From the NCBI GenBank assembly GCA_022494885.1, contig JAGVSM010001243.1:1-64000 (forward strand): a DNA stretch of 64,000 bases. The letters are read 5' to 3'. How positions within the stretch are numbered: position 1 is the first letter of the stretch; every line of letters starts with the position of its first letter. The notes beneath the pieces were generated by a model. The model was not told the DNA's origin. It was given only the letters and a program-made list of their open reading frames with translations, and did not search any database. This document shows, one piece after another, positions 45,706-55,690 of this stretch. The stretch is from Micrasema longulum. Its lineage: Eukaryota > Arthropoda > Insecta > Trichoptera > Brachycentridae. The translations under genes and the position numbers were made by a program.

Positions 45706-46416
45706 CAATAAAATAAAATAATTAAAAAAATAACTGTGCAAAATTTAATTTCTTTCTTGAAAATATTTTCTCTCTGTAAGAATAATGTTTAATTGATATA
45801 TTAAATATAGGTACCTATTAAATTAATCACTATTATCTTTTAATTATAGAGGTTTCTAACTTCGCAGATCTGTGCTATCCGAAACTACTTACACACGGTA
45901 TTTTAGGGTCAGACCGCGAAACTTTAAAGGAACATTTTTAAAGGAGTTTTTTTTTTAATCCTAATAAATTTATTCAACAAACTTATTTCAATATAATTTG
46001 AAAATAGAGTAAATCTTTAATTTATCGGACTAGCATCATTTCACCAACCCTTAACCCTCCCTTATAGAAAAATTGAGATAAAAAACATATTTAACCAACG
46101 AATCGACACGCACCGCACGCGGACAAAGGAAGTGGTTTGATAGGAGAGGGGTAGTGGTTTGTGGAATGGATAGAAGTCCGAGAAATTCAGGATTTTACTT
46201 CGTATTGAATTTACGACAATAATAAAAAAATCATTAAAAAAATTAGTTTAAAAAGAAATATTAATAGGATTTTTTAAATGTTGGAAAGAGGAACGTTCCT
46301 CTAAAATTTCGCGGTCTGGCCGTTAAACAGGGTGTATAGTATAGAAGGGAATAATAAATTTAAGTGGTCTCATAACAAAGTGTTTAATTTAATATATTTA
46401 TTCATGTTCATTCACA
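45706..46416. other. Gene-free stretch with a local repeat
   Basis: CAGACCGCGAAACTTTAAAG / GAACATTTTT near 45912 recurs inverted near 46295 (GAACGTTCCTC, AAATTTCGCGGTCTGGCCGT), suggesting a small inverted-repeat element of about 420 bp (about 45908-46320). Confidence 0.4.
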
Positions 46417-46431
46417 AAGTTAATGCCGATT

Positions 46432-46874
46432 TTTTTTAAATATGTTAGTTGCATTATTCTTTTACCTTGCTTGTAATGTACAAGGTTTATATTTACTTCA
46501 AAGTGATAGTTATTATTTGTTTACTTAAAAAAATATATATATTAAATTTACTTCAATGAAAAACTTTATTTAGTTATTTGAAGTAAGGATCGGTGAGATG
46601 TTTCGGCTGTGACCTGTTTCAAGAGCCTCTCCGCATTTGCTCTAGTGACGAGGAAACCACAGAAAACTCGTCAGGAGAAGGCGGACCGTAGTAATTCGTC
46701 AACATATCTTCCGATCCACTTGAAGAGTGTTCGGCATTTGGTGCCCTGCTATCATTGATACCTTTTATTGCCTTTACTATATCTGTCATGTATAATGTTA
46801 CCTCTCTTGACAAGTCCCTATGACTAATCACTACATGCACATCGTGTAAATCCTCATTTAGACTTCTGCATCCG
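46432..46874 (-). pseudogene. 5'-truncated retrocopy of an unidentified mRNA
   Basis: A 15-bp direct repeat AAGTTAATGCCGATT sits at 46417-46431 and 46875-46889. Between them the minus strand holds an open frame from the 5' break (46873) to a stop at 46619 with GCRSLNEDLHDVHVVISHRD, VTLYMTDIVKAIKGINDSRA and DEFSVVSSSLEQMRRGS, a 3' untranslated region of about 190 nt with AATAAA near 46570, and a short A tail (T run at 46431-46437). These are the marks of LINE-driven reverse transcription of a polyadenylated mRNA. The protein is not one I recognise, and whether the source was a host gene or an RNA-virus transcript is open. The frame has no stop over 85 codons. Confidence 0.6.
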
Positions 46875-46934
46875 AAGTTAATGCCGATTCAAAATAATGA
46901 AACGAATATCGGCAGGTAACAGAACATATTTCTC

Positions 46935-47512
46935 CTTGCTGCCAGTGCTTAAGTCAATAAGCGTTCATAGGAAAACGATTAGTACTCTGTACAAGACCAT
47001 TATTAGGACTGCATTGGCGTATGGATGGAACTGACCTTGACAGTAAGGTCCGCTGAGATGCTGGACATATTTGAAAAGAGAATTCTTCTCCGAATCTGTG
47101 GTCCCGTGATAGATGGAGAAGAGTGGCAAAATGGCGAATTGTACAGCATATATATAATAATAATAATGTTTGGATAATTTATATAGTGCCATTTTTTGTG
47201 AAAATCACCTCAAGCCCCTAGTATCTCAACCCACATAAAACTGCTCAGGTTGAGACGGACTGGACACGTACAAAGAATGCCTGATGCGCAAGTAACTAAG
47301 AGAGTCACGACTGGACATCCAGGGGGTAAAAGGAGGATTGGAAGACCCAGGGAGGTGGGAGGATGACGTAAAAAAAGATGCAGCACAGCTTTCACAAGTT
47401 GCAAATTAGAAAATGGCTGCTGAGGACAGGCGGAGTTGAAAGCAAAAGTTGAAGGAGGCCAAGGCTAGATTTGGGCTGTAGCGCCATTGAAGAAGAAGAA
47501 GAAGAATGACGA
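46935..47512 (+). mobile_element. LINE R 3' part with a second LINE end inside
   Basis: Before 47148: TLTVRSAEMLDIFEKRILLR, ICGPVIDGEEW, the L--FERRILR-I-GP segment of RTE/Jockey-like polymerases. After 47216: a degraded R-RW-GHV-RM / GRRG-GRP-R-W end (for example GAGACGGACTGGACACGTAC) and a GAAGAAGAAGAAG tail. Between them lies a reversed copy of the GAAAATCACCTCAAG LINE end (47155-47216). Confidence 0.6.
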
Positions 47513-47574
47513 TTCAAAAATTAATATATTTTTTTTACAAATTTCATTTAACAACTGCATTATTTAATTTATTT

Positions 47575-48165
47575 TCTATATACGCCCAATGGGCATTTTT
47601 ATGGACACATTTATACATAGAAAATTATTATTTAAAAAATTAGAAAGACTCAATGGTTTATAGTAGACTTTGTGGGAGTGGAAGCGGGAGAGAGGTGTTT
47701 ATAATTGAATTTGATTCAGTGATCGTTTGAAAGAAGACAACTTGTTATCAAAGAAATCAAGACTGGTATGTTTGTTGGCAGACCTAAGAATTCTGGGCAT
47801 AGGGGAATGAAAACCATAGTTAGTTCTATGGTTATCGGTATGAAAGAGTAAGTTTTGTCTGAGGTTTCTAGTTGGGATATTTAATTTTATTGAGCTCAGT
47901 AGTTCAGGCGCATCAAAGAGTGAGTTGAGAATTTTAAATAGGACTATAAGGTCGGATTTAATTCGACGGTCTTGAAGAGAAGATATATTCAAGGTGGTTT
48001 CTAACTCATTCATACATATATAGGTCTCTGGATAAGCCCAACCTCCAGCCTATCTTTCTTGAAAATCGATGTTGAACCGATTCAATATTCTTGATGTGAA
48101 CATTATAATATGGAGACCAGATAACAAAGGAATACTCTCGGTGCGGGCGAATTATTCCTAAAAAA
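47575..48165 (-). mobile_element. LINE Z 3' end, copy 2
   Basis: The minus frame 48013-47699 starts MNELETTLNISSLQDRRIKS and includes APELLSSIKLNIPTRNLRQN, YGFHSPMPRILRSANKHTSL and the terminal RSLNQIQL. The preceding minus-strand stretch to 48165 (WSPYYNVHIKNIE-like) continues the polymerase. The 3' end has GCCCAATGGGCATTTTTATG (reverse). The frame is intact over 104 codons. Confidence 0.75.
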
Positions 48166-48835
48166 TTAAATGTTTCTTACTTGTAAACACGTTTCCTCAA
48201 AATATTGTGTGCACTGAGGAGTGCAATGCTGTGCGAGCATGAATGCTTTATAATTAATTCTGAGAATTTAATGTGTTTCTCTGCTCTATATGAGAGAAGA
48301 TTTCCCTTGGTACTTTATATGGCGGTGGTACGGGGCGATGTTCTAGAAACGTTGTCTCTACTTCGCAGTTTCCGTACTTCACAAAGCTTTGTAAACGAGA
48401 ACATAAATTTTCAGGAGAATTAATGTGTCTATTTTTTGTAAATGATAAACACACGTGTCTTGTACTAATACTTCCATCGGAAGTGCAGATGATCATAGAA
48501 AAAATAAATGACGTAAACTGGAACTTCAATTTGAGGTGTTTTTACATGCTTTCGAAATAGCATGGTTCAAAAGTTATATATTTTTAATTTTTTTAAATAT
48601 ATTGGAAAGCTCCAATTTTCAAAAATGTACTCAATTTTTATATGTTACTACGAGTAAAACATAATTACTTTTCGACTGACAAATTACGCCTCTTAAAATT
48701 TAGACCATACTTTTGTACATTGATTCTTATAATATAAAGACTCATTTTATAGGTAAAATTCGTTCAAATTAATTAAAGATGATAAATTAAACAAAAAAAC
48801 TGTGGAACCAAAATCTTTGTTCATAAAACCAAATA
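48166..48835. other. Gene-free AT-rich stretch
   Basis: The ORFs at 48205-48529 on opposite strands have no domain. Confidence 0.25.
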
Positions 48836-49322
48836 CAAACATTTTAAATGGAATAAATTTTATGGTAGTTTTCTTTAATTCTACGTGAAATTATGCCTAC
48901 AATAATCGTTTTTAAAAAATAAAACAATTAAAATATTTCATTATTGTTCAAAAAATTCATTACAAACATTTTTTTGAAATACATTTCAAGCATTTTTCAA
49001 TTTAATTATATATTTTGTTTTTTTTTAAGAAGAATGTTTTAGTTGCGAGTTTTTAATTTCTGTTGTACGTTTTAAGCAAAATATCAATTCTCAAATCGGT
49101 CACTGAATGACGTTAATTTTATTTGCTAAAAACATGTTTTAGAAATAAAATATTTACCACCAAAAAATTTTTCTTTAAAAATGTTAAATATTTATAATTT
49201 TAAAAAAGGGTATAAACTAAAATATTTCAACTGGTTGTTTTTTTTAACGATTACTGGGGGCACAATTTTAGGTAGAATTAAAGAAAAATACCACAAAATT
49301 TATATTTATAATGTTCGTATTT
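48836..49322. repeat. Fold-back with arms of about 105 bp
   Basis: 48836-48945 (ATTTTATGGTAGTTTTCTTT, AATTCTACGTGAAATTATGC) is the reverse complement, with about 80 percent identity by eye, of 49216-49322 (GCACAATTTTAGGTAGAATT, AAAGAAAAATACCACAAAAT). The spacer is about 270 bp and encodes nothing. Confidence 0.6.
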
Positions 49323-49744
49323 CTGACGAAATGTAAGTTTTGCGGTTTAGGCTCTGCACGGCAGAGTAAACAGATTTTTTTTTAAAATCCTAATTGATTT
49401 TGATACAAGGCAACCTATCCAGAACTGTTCTTTTTGAGTATTCTTTTTTTACAGGGTATTGTGTAACGTATCCCCCTGTAAAAAGAGGTTCCAGTGTAAA
49501 AAACGTAAATTTGAGTTTGTCCAAATTTTTTAAGACAGACTGGACATTTGCCACCTCATCATTCCCCTTTCCGCACCTCTGAAAGAATAATGAAATACTG
49601 CAGTTTAATTTTTATTTATTTTTTAACTTACAGTTTATTACACGTTTTTAAAAGATAAGACCTAACTCCATGGGACTAAAGTCCAGTGTTGATTTGGAGA
49701 GAATTAATTTACAGTATCAACAACCTTAAAAAGAAATATTTCAT
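49323..49744. other. Gene-free stretch
   Basis: Nothing supported. Confidence 0.25.
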
Positions 49745-49930
49745 TCCGCCCTACCAGAAATCGAACACAGAACCTCAAGAATGGTAGGCGATCGCGTCAA
49801 CCACTCCACAACGAGACAAATTTATATCCACTCGTTTTCCATATTCGCGGTTTTTACCTAAGGGCAGTGGACGAGTCGAAAACACTCGTCCAAGGTTCTG
49901 GTTCTATTTCACACACAGAACTGTATTCTC
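49745..49930 (-). mobile_element. SINE 3 copy
   Basis: The reverse tRNA-like head (AGAAATCGAACACAGAACCT, GTCAACCACTCCACAACGAG) is followed by the 5' part (GTCGAAAACACTCGTCCAAG, TTTCACACACAGAACTGTAT). Confidence 0.6.
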
Positions 49931-50051
49931 CACCACCTGGAAACAGATTCACCCCCTAGGCAGTTAAGATAAACATGCTCAACAGAGATGGAGAACATTA
50001 TAGATAAGGGAAGTGAAGAAATATGGATGCTCAAACATAGGCAAATGATTC

Positions 50052-50206
50052 AACGTCAAATGGTGTATAAAACTGCTTCGAAAACGGAAATAAAACTAAT
50101 ACGGTATGGTCAATTCAACCCAATTAAGTGTTTTAAGTAATACTTAAGGTCGCAATAATATTCTAAATAAAAATCATGATGTTTGATTTCACGTGTTCAT
50201 ATTTTT
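50052..50206 (+). repeat. Repeat A, left copy, bordering the viral fragment
   Basis: This 155-bp block (AACGTCAAATGGTGTATAAA, CTAATACGGTATGGTCAATT, GATTTCACGTGTTCATATTT) occurs in opposite orientation at 55209-55353. Its own ends form a short imperfect inverted repeat (AACGTCAAA and TTTTTGACGTT). It does not occur elsewhere in the window. Confidence 0.75.
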
Positions 50207-50292
50207 GACGTTTAATTATCAGTGTGGCCATATATGAAGCAAAAATTAGTTGCATGGAAAAAATAAATATCCCTAAATTAACCACTCTCTAG
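50204..50292 (+). repeat. Repeat B, left copy
   Basis: TTGACGTTTAATTATCAGTG, TGGCCATATATGAAGC and CCACTCTCTAGGG match 55346-55438 in the same orientation, so B is direct while A is inverted between the two ends. The block runs into the 3' end of the viral frame. Confidence 0.7.
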
Positions 50293-51019
50293 GGGATAGA
50301 GAAGATTCATAGTTGCACCGCTGGGGTGTGCTACGTCGGACATGCTCCGTGCATCCTCCAAGAATGCGTCATCATACGACTTAATATTTTTTGTAAATTC
50401 TTTAACGTTTTTTGTCTCTTTGAAATGCCTCGTAATTTTATCGTACTCTTGGTCGTGTCTTCTCGCAATTTCGCCGCTCCCAAAGCGTTTCCCGGTTTTT
50501 CCCGTTTCCAAATATCTATACCCGGGCAGTGAACAACTTTTTGCACCACCGTTCTCTTCAACCTCTGAAGAGACATGAATTTTTTCTATATGTTTATTCA
50601 ATGACAAAGTACAACCTATACTAATCCAAGCATACTCCCAATCGAAAGCCGTCATTACAAATCTCGATTCGCACTTACAGAAAAACATGTAAGTGGTCGT
50701 CCGTGTTTCCACCGCTTCTGATGATTCTGGCACATTCACCTACATTTTTATGGGAAAGATTGCACTCGTGTAGAGAGCGCAATAATCCACTGTATTTCGA
50801 TTCTTGTATTTGACGCCCGTATTCATCGAACAGCCTCCCGCCAGCAATTTCCATTGCTCAAACTGGTTATTTGTCAATTTGCATCCATCCAAGTAGCATG
50901 CGTTTGTGTGCACCAAACTTGCAAAGTTGAACGATGATCCTGGCGTCCCGTTAGTTTTCTCGTGTTGAAATGGCAATCTGCCTGTTTCCACTATCGTTGT
51001 TTTGACTGTGGATGGCGAT
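50278..51019 (-). pseudogene. Endogenous densovirus-like VP1 fragment with PLA2 motif
   Basis: Parvovirus VP1 proteins carry a secreted-type phospholipase A2 domain with a calcium loop and an HDxxY active site, used to leave the endosome. The minus frame 50739-50278 (153 codons) contains LPGYRYLETG at residues 71-80 followed by IARRHDQEYD at 91-100, giving the His-Asp pair and Tyr in correct spacing, then a DDAFLED helix. The usual GPG of the calcium loop is not present, so activity is unlikely. The same frame is open upstream to 51019 but broken by TAG at 50740-50742. The capsid body expected after the domain is absent; the frame stops at 50278. The two + strand ORFs here are shadows. An alternative is another PLA2-like invertebrate viral or mobile protein. 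The family call is moderate; pseudogene status is clear. Confidence 0.55.
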
Positions 51020-51239
51020 CAGACAAAAAATAAGTTGTTTTGTTTACCCGCTTGTCTCGTAAAATGCAGGAACGTTATTTCAAGAAATCCTTTAAGTCGA
51101 TCGCGTTTTTGTCTAAAAGGTCTTTTAATTTGTATAATGTACTTATTTGCCATCGCCCGCAGGAATCTTTGTTTTAGTCTTTCCTGAAATACCAGAATCC
51201 TTCAGATTTGTACAGCTGTCCTCATGCATGGCTGGCCCG

Positions 51240-54200
51240 TGGTTTATTTATGTAACGCCCTACGGGCTTTTAAATTTAATAATATTACATTCAAGTGCAG
51301 CAGTGTAACATAAGTATATACATAAAGTTAAAAATAAGACTACCATAAGAAAAACTAAAAGAAACAATCATAAGTAAAAATAAGAAAATGTACCCATTTA
51401 GGAATATGGGTATACAGAAAGAAATTTAATATACATTTGAACATATATAACACACATACATACACATTCATATGCATACATACACACACATATATACATA
51501 CATGTATACACACATACATATATATATACATACACATACACATAAATATATGTATTACTATAAAGATAAATAAAAAAATTAATTAAAAGTTTAGTATAAT
51601 TTAGTAAATAAAGAACAATATTAAGATATTTTATACAGATAAGTTTAAAGCCTTTAGAATACTTGATCTTTAATTATATACCGACAGACGAAATATATCA
51701 ACTTCACCATACTCTTACCTAGCCGCTAGCCGGTGTAGTCTAGGTATTGGTGAATTGTGATAATAATAAGTTAGGACTGCCAGGAGATTAAAAAAACGTT
51801 AGTTGCAGAGTATTTTGAACAGATACTTTTATGACGACAATACTAGTTAATTCCGGGACGTCCAACACATAAACAATAAAAAATCGTTATCAATATTTTC
51901 AGTGGGTATATTAAGTTTATAATTGATGAATATGAATAATTTACGTTATACTCTTTCTAACTTTAAAATATGAACATTGTAATAGGGTGACTAAATTGTT
52001 GAATTGATTTCTAAATTACTTCTTACTAAGGCAGTAAATAATACTTTGAGGGTAGTGATAGAATTCAAATCCTTTACAGTTCGCTGCAAATGCCCAAGAT
52101 ATTTCGTATCAATGTGAGAAATAAACGACAATTTTTCATCAAAAACTATCCCCAAATCTTTTATTTGTGTATCTCTTCCGAGATTTGTATTATTGATGTT
52201 GTAACCGAATAATATTGGTTTTTTACTTCTTGTAAATGATATTTCACAACACTTGTCGACATTTAAATAAAGTTAATTTTTCTGGCACCAATTGTAAAGC
52301 CTTACCAAATTAGACTCAAGAACTCCACAATCGATATCAAAAGTAATAGTATTTTAAATTTTGAGGTCGTCGGCAAAGAAAAGAATGACTACTTTCTCAA
52401 ATATTGACATCTTTGTTAACAAACAAAGAAAACAGTACTGGTCTCAGGTGGGAGCCTTGAGGTACCCCACTAGATGCCTCAAACTGATACGAGCTGTAAC
52501 CGAATACTTTCACTAAGATTTTCCTTGATGACAGGTAGCTTTTAAACCATTCCAAGATATTCCCAGTAATTCCCAATGAACTAAGTTTGTATATTAAAAT
52601 TGTATCAGAAACCTTGTCGAACGTTTTACTTAAGTCAGTATAAATCGTATCAGTTTGATGACGTCTCTTCATTGATGTGATTAACTGATTCTGATGCAAC
52701 ATAAGCTTTGTAAAAGTTGATCTTCCTGCTATGAAACCATGTTGTAACGGAGTGATAACTTTACTTATTTCATTGGTGAACTTAGTTAGCAAAACAGATT
52801 CCAGTAACTTAGGAATGGCTGACTGAATGCAAATGGATCGGTTATTGGAGACGTCAGTTTTATCCCCTTTTTTATAAACGGGGGGGTTAAAAATAAGATT
52901 TTTCATTTCTCCGAAAATTTTCAGTCTTCAAGGATTGGTTTAAAATTTTGGTAAGTGGACCAGTTAAAGAGGGACAACATTGTATAAGAAGTGGTATAGG
53001 AATATTGTCTGGCCCAGCGCTCTTATTTAGTTCCAGGGCACAAATCCCCTCCTTTACATCAGAATCGGTAAATTTACAATAGTTAAAACAATTAAGTTTG
53101 TATTATCAATACTGTATAACCTAGAGTTAGAAGTAAAACTATAAACAATGCTTAAGTAATCAGCAAATAAATTGGCAACGTCCTGTGGTGCATCTGCCAT
53201 TTTGCGTTTGTAATACATAGTTGACGGAATTCCAGATTCCCTGCTGTTGAAAATTTTGGAAAATTAAAAAATATGTCGAGGCTTAGATGCAGCCTCGATT
53301 TCAAATTTACTTATACAGTCTTGGTAAGGTTTTTGAGAGATGTTTGGACAAAATTCTTAATTAAGAAAATTCTTTATGATTGTTCGATCGCTTATCACGA
53401 TCATTCCTATATATCAGGTGCTTGCAAAAACCCAGTTCAATATTATCAATGTTGTTGTTCAACCATGTTTCTGTTAATGAGTAAATGTCGAAATCCGTAG
53501 ATGGTAATGTAGTTTTAAGTTCCTGTAGTTTTTTCTTACCCCCCTTACATTTTGATAATAGAGTTTGCTGGATTGTCATTTTTTGTAAACATCTTTACTA
53601 TTTTTGGATTGTTATTTATGTATTTGATTGTGATATCGCACGATCTTACCATTTGCTTTCCTACTACCAAGTTCATTACGAAGTTCGATAAGCTGTTTTC
53701 TTTGTAATAAAGACTGGTCATGGTACGTGCATATATAATTTTTAAATGTGTTTCTTACTCAGAGTAGTCGTGACCATTTGGCTTCTAAAAATTCAATTTG
53801 AATAGCTTTAGGCCTCTCTCCAGTATTTCTTGCAAGTCGGTATATTTTTATTTCTTGACTTTAAACAGAGGTATCAAGCTCAGACAGTATCTTCTTGACA
53901 GCATTGTCATCCTCCTTGATTGCTGTGGCTCGGGTTGTAGATTGACTCTCAAGTAAGTTAGATAAAACAATATTTTCTTCCTGTAACTTCTATCTTGGAT
54001 TTTGGATACTAATTCACCGATATTAAAAACGTCAATATTGGTTGAAGAGGAATACTTCTTAATCGTAGCAACCTCAGCCTCCAATACGCTCATCTTTACT
54101 GCCATTTGTCCTATTTTGCACAAAATTTCGTTCGTTTTTGGGACTTCTTTGCCGAGTTGTTCTTTCGTAAATTTATTCATGGATCTATAAGCAGTGTAAG

Positions 54201-54256
54201 CAATGCATTCATAGCATGCTTAGCACATTCAACGAAAGATTGAGCATCCATGTTTA
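51240..54256 (-). mobile_element. LINE W, near full-length but decayed
   Basis: Read on the minus strand: an ORF1-like start at 54254 (MDAQSFVECAKHAMNALLT), frameshift, then a coiled-coil-like section NKFTKEQLGKEVPKTNEILC and a LVSKIQDRS motif (to about 53850); an endonuclease start with STDFDIYSLTETWLNNNIDN at 53579-53361; and reverse transcriptase at 52906-52330 with QHGFIAGRSTFTKLM, IYTDLSKTFDKV, SSGVPQGSHLRPVLF and FADD (52366-52377) after a one-base shift. The thumb region is shorter than usual. The 3' end contains AAGCCCGTAGGGCGTTACAT (reverse). At about 3.0 kb it is the size of a CR1/Jockey-type element with some deletion. Several stops and shifts make it inactive. Confidence 0.8.
51430..51560. 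repeat. Microsatellite of CATACA and TATA units
   Basis: Variant ACATACATAC units in the 3' untranslated part of LINE W. The Cys/Met/Tyr-rich reverse ORF here is an artefact. Confidence 0.85.
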
Positions 54257-54299
54257 CTTTTGATTGAAAAATATTTTACTTTTTTTTTATTAAAAAATA

Positions 54300-55208
54300 T
54301 CACTGCTGTGTTTGCCTGATTTTTTAGCGAACTTGGCTAGCAAGCTTGTTAGTAGGTACTCAATGCGGATTGCGGCGCTGTCAGATAGAACTCGGCTGGG
54401 ACAATATTATTTATTCTAATGTAGGTAGACACAATACAGATTTTCTTGCATAAAATTCCGGTTGGAACATAAAGTTCTTCTTCGTTAAAAGCACGTTCTT
54501 TGCATAGTAGCAAAACAAGTTCATCGTTGCTAAAATTAGGGCTGTTATTGATTCTGAGTCTCATGTTCCCTCTTTCTGCCCCCGCCGTCCATTTCAAAAT
54601 TATGAGCGCCGCAGATGCTATTTTCATAATCCCCTTCTTCGACAATATCTTTCATTTGACGACCATTGCCGCTATAAAGGTGCTGCCGAAGGCAAGCGAC
54701 GAATGCAAGGTTTTCCTCGAAGAGTCCTTCCGAGCCTGAATGCCCCCACTGGTTAGAGCTAGATATAGATATATATATATATATATATATCTTCACTTCA
54801 CAGCACTTCATATATATATATATATATGAAGTGCCAGTGTCATCTTTTCGTTCCTGAATGTGCAGCGACGAGCTTCCAAGGACCGTTATAAATCCTCGTA
54901 ACGCCGCGCCCGTTTGGTTGTCGCCTCCGTAAACTCCGATTTTAGGTGCTGCAGAAACTTTGCAATTACTACCTGCTCCCAATCTTTGGACGCTACCTCC
55001 TCGAGAAAATTCACGTCGTTTCCCGTTTCCGTATACCACGATTGTTCCCCCACCCGTCCCATCTTCTTGTTGCAATTGCATTTCTTCCTCATGTTGTAGG
55101 CATTTCGCTGATGTCGGGTATTCGTTCGAAAAGTCCTTCGGGTCCTTTGTCAAACATTCGGTTTGGTTCGAGTCCTCTGGTTTTGTCGAGGTCGTCGAAG
55201 CCACACTG
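54300..55208 (-). pseudogene. Unidentified coding remnant, possibly viral
   Basis: The minus strand has long open stretches in overlapping frames: 55234-54545 (229 codons), 55277-55089 with DDLDKTRGLEPNRMFDKGPE, 55092-54886 with NFLEEVASKDWEQVVIAKFL, and 54645-54349 with NDELVLLLCKERAFNEEELY. Protein-like segments switch frame near 55095 and near 54640, as if two frameshifts broke one gene. A TA microsatellite with a small palindrome at 54765-54835 interrupts it. TTTTTTCAG just before the GTGGCTTC at 55206 looks like a splice acceptor. The position next to repeat A, on the same strand as the PLA2 fragment, suggests the same viral insertion, but no recognisable NS1 helicase or capsid motif is visible. 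Confidence 0.4.
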
Positions 55209-55353
55209 AAAAAAATATGAACACGTGAAATCAAACATGATTATTTTCATTAAGAATATTATTGGGACCCAAAACACTTATTTTGGTTGAATTGACTAAA
55301 CCGTATTAGTTTTATTTCCGTTTTTGAAGCAGTTTTATGCACCATTTGACGTT
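55209..55353 (-). repeat. Repeat A, right copy (inverted)
   Basis: The reverse complement matches 50052-50206: ACGTCAAATGGTGCATAAAA, CTAATACGGTTTAGTCAATT, GATTTCACGTGTTCATATTT. The middle differs (TTGGGTCCCAATAATATT against a segment with AAGGTCGCAATAATATT). Confidence 0.75.
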
Positions 55354-55438
55354 TAATCATCAGTGTGGCCATTATATAAAACAAAATTTCGTCGCATTAA
55401 AAAAATTTAAATCTTCAATTTCATCACTCTCTAGGGAG
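55346..55438 (+). repeat. Repeat B, right copy (direct)
   Basis: TTTGACGTTTAATCATCAGT, TGGCCATTATATAAAAC and CACTCTCTAGGG match 50204-50292. Weaker similarity continues for about 40 bp (GAAGATCA, ACCGCC) into what would be the 3' end of the PLA2 frame at 50300-50325. Confidence 0.7.
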
Positions 55439-55499
55439 GTAATGAAGATCAAAAATACCGCCAAAAGAAATGTGAAAAAATATTGCTGTATCCCCCTCT

Positions 55500-55690
55500 C
55501 GCATAAATATTTTTTTTTTCTTCCTAGGAATCAAACTCGGGACTTCATGTACTATACGCAATCGTGCCAACCACAACACTACGATGCAGATTTATCTCCA
55601 TTTGATTTATTTTTCATTATCTGAGTAGCCATTGAGTCAAAAACCGTCATCCGAAATTCTGGTTTTATTTCACACATAACTGTATTCTTC
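55500..55690 (-). mobile_element. SINE 3 copy
   Basis: GGAATCAAACTCGGGACTTC, GTGCCAACCACAACACTACG and TTTCACACATAACTGTATTC are in reverse SINE 3 order. Confidence 0.6.

Noticed and set aside
50326..50578. Two plus-strand ORFs of 68 and 78 codons
   Set aside because: Antisense to the PLA2-motif frame; no motifs of their own.
51355..51543. Cys/Met/Tyr-rich minus-strand ORF of 62 codons
   Set aside because: Product of the CATACA/TATA microsatellite in the LINE 3' untranslated region.
54914..55220. Three overlapping plus-strand ORFs
   Set aside because: Opposite strand of the unidentified remnant; their Ser/Phe/Pro-rich composition is typical of antisense frames.
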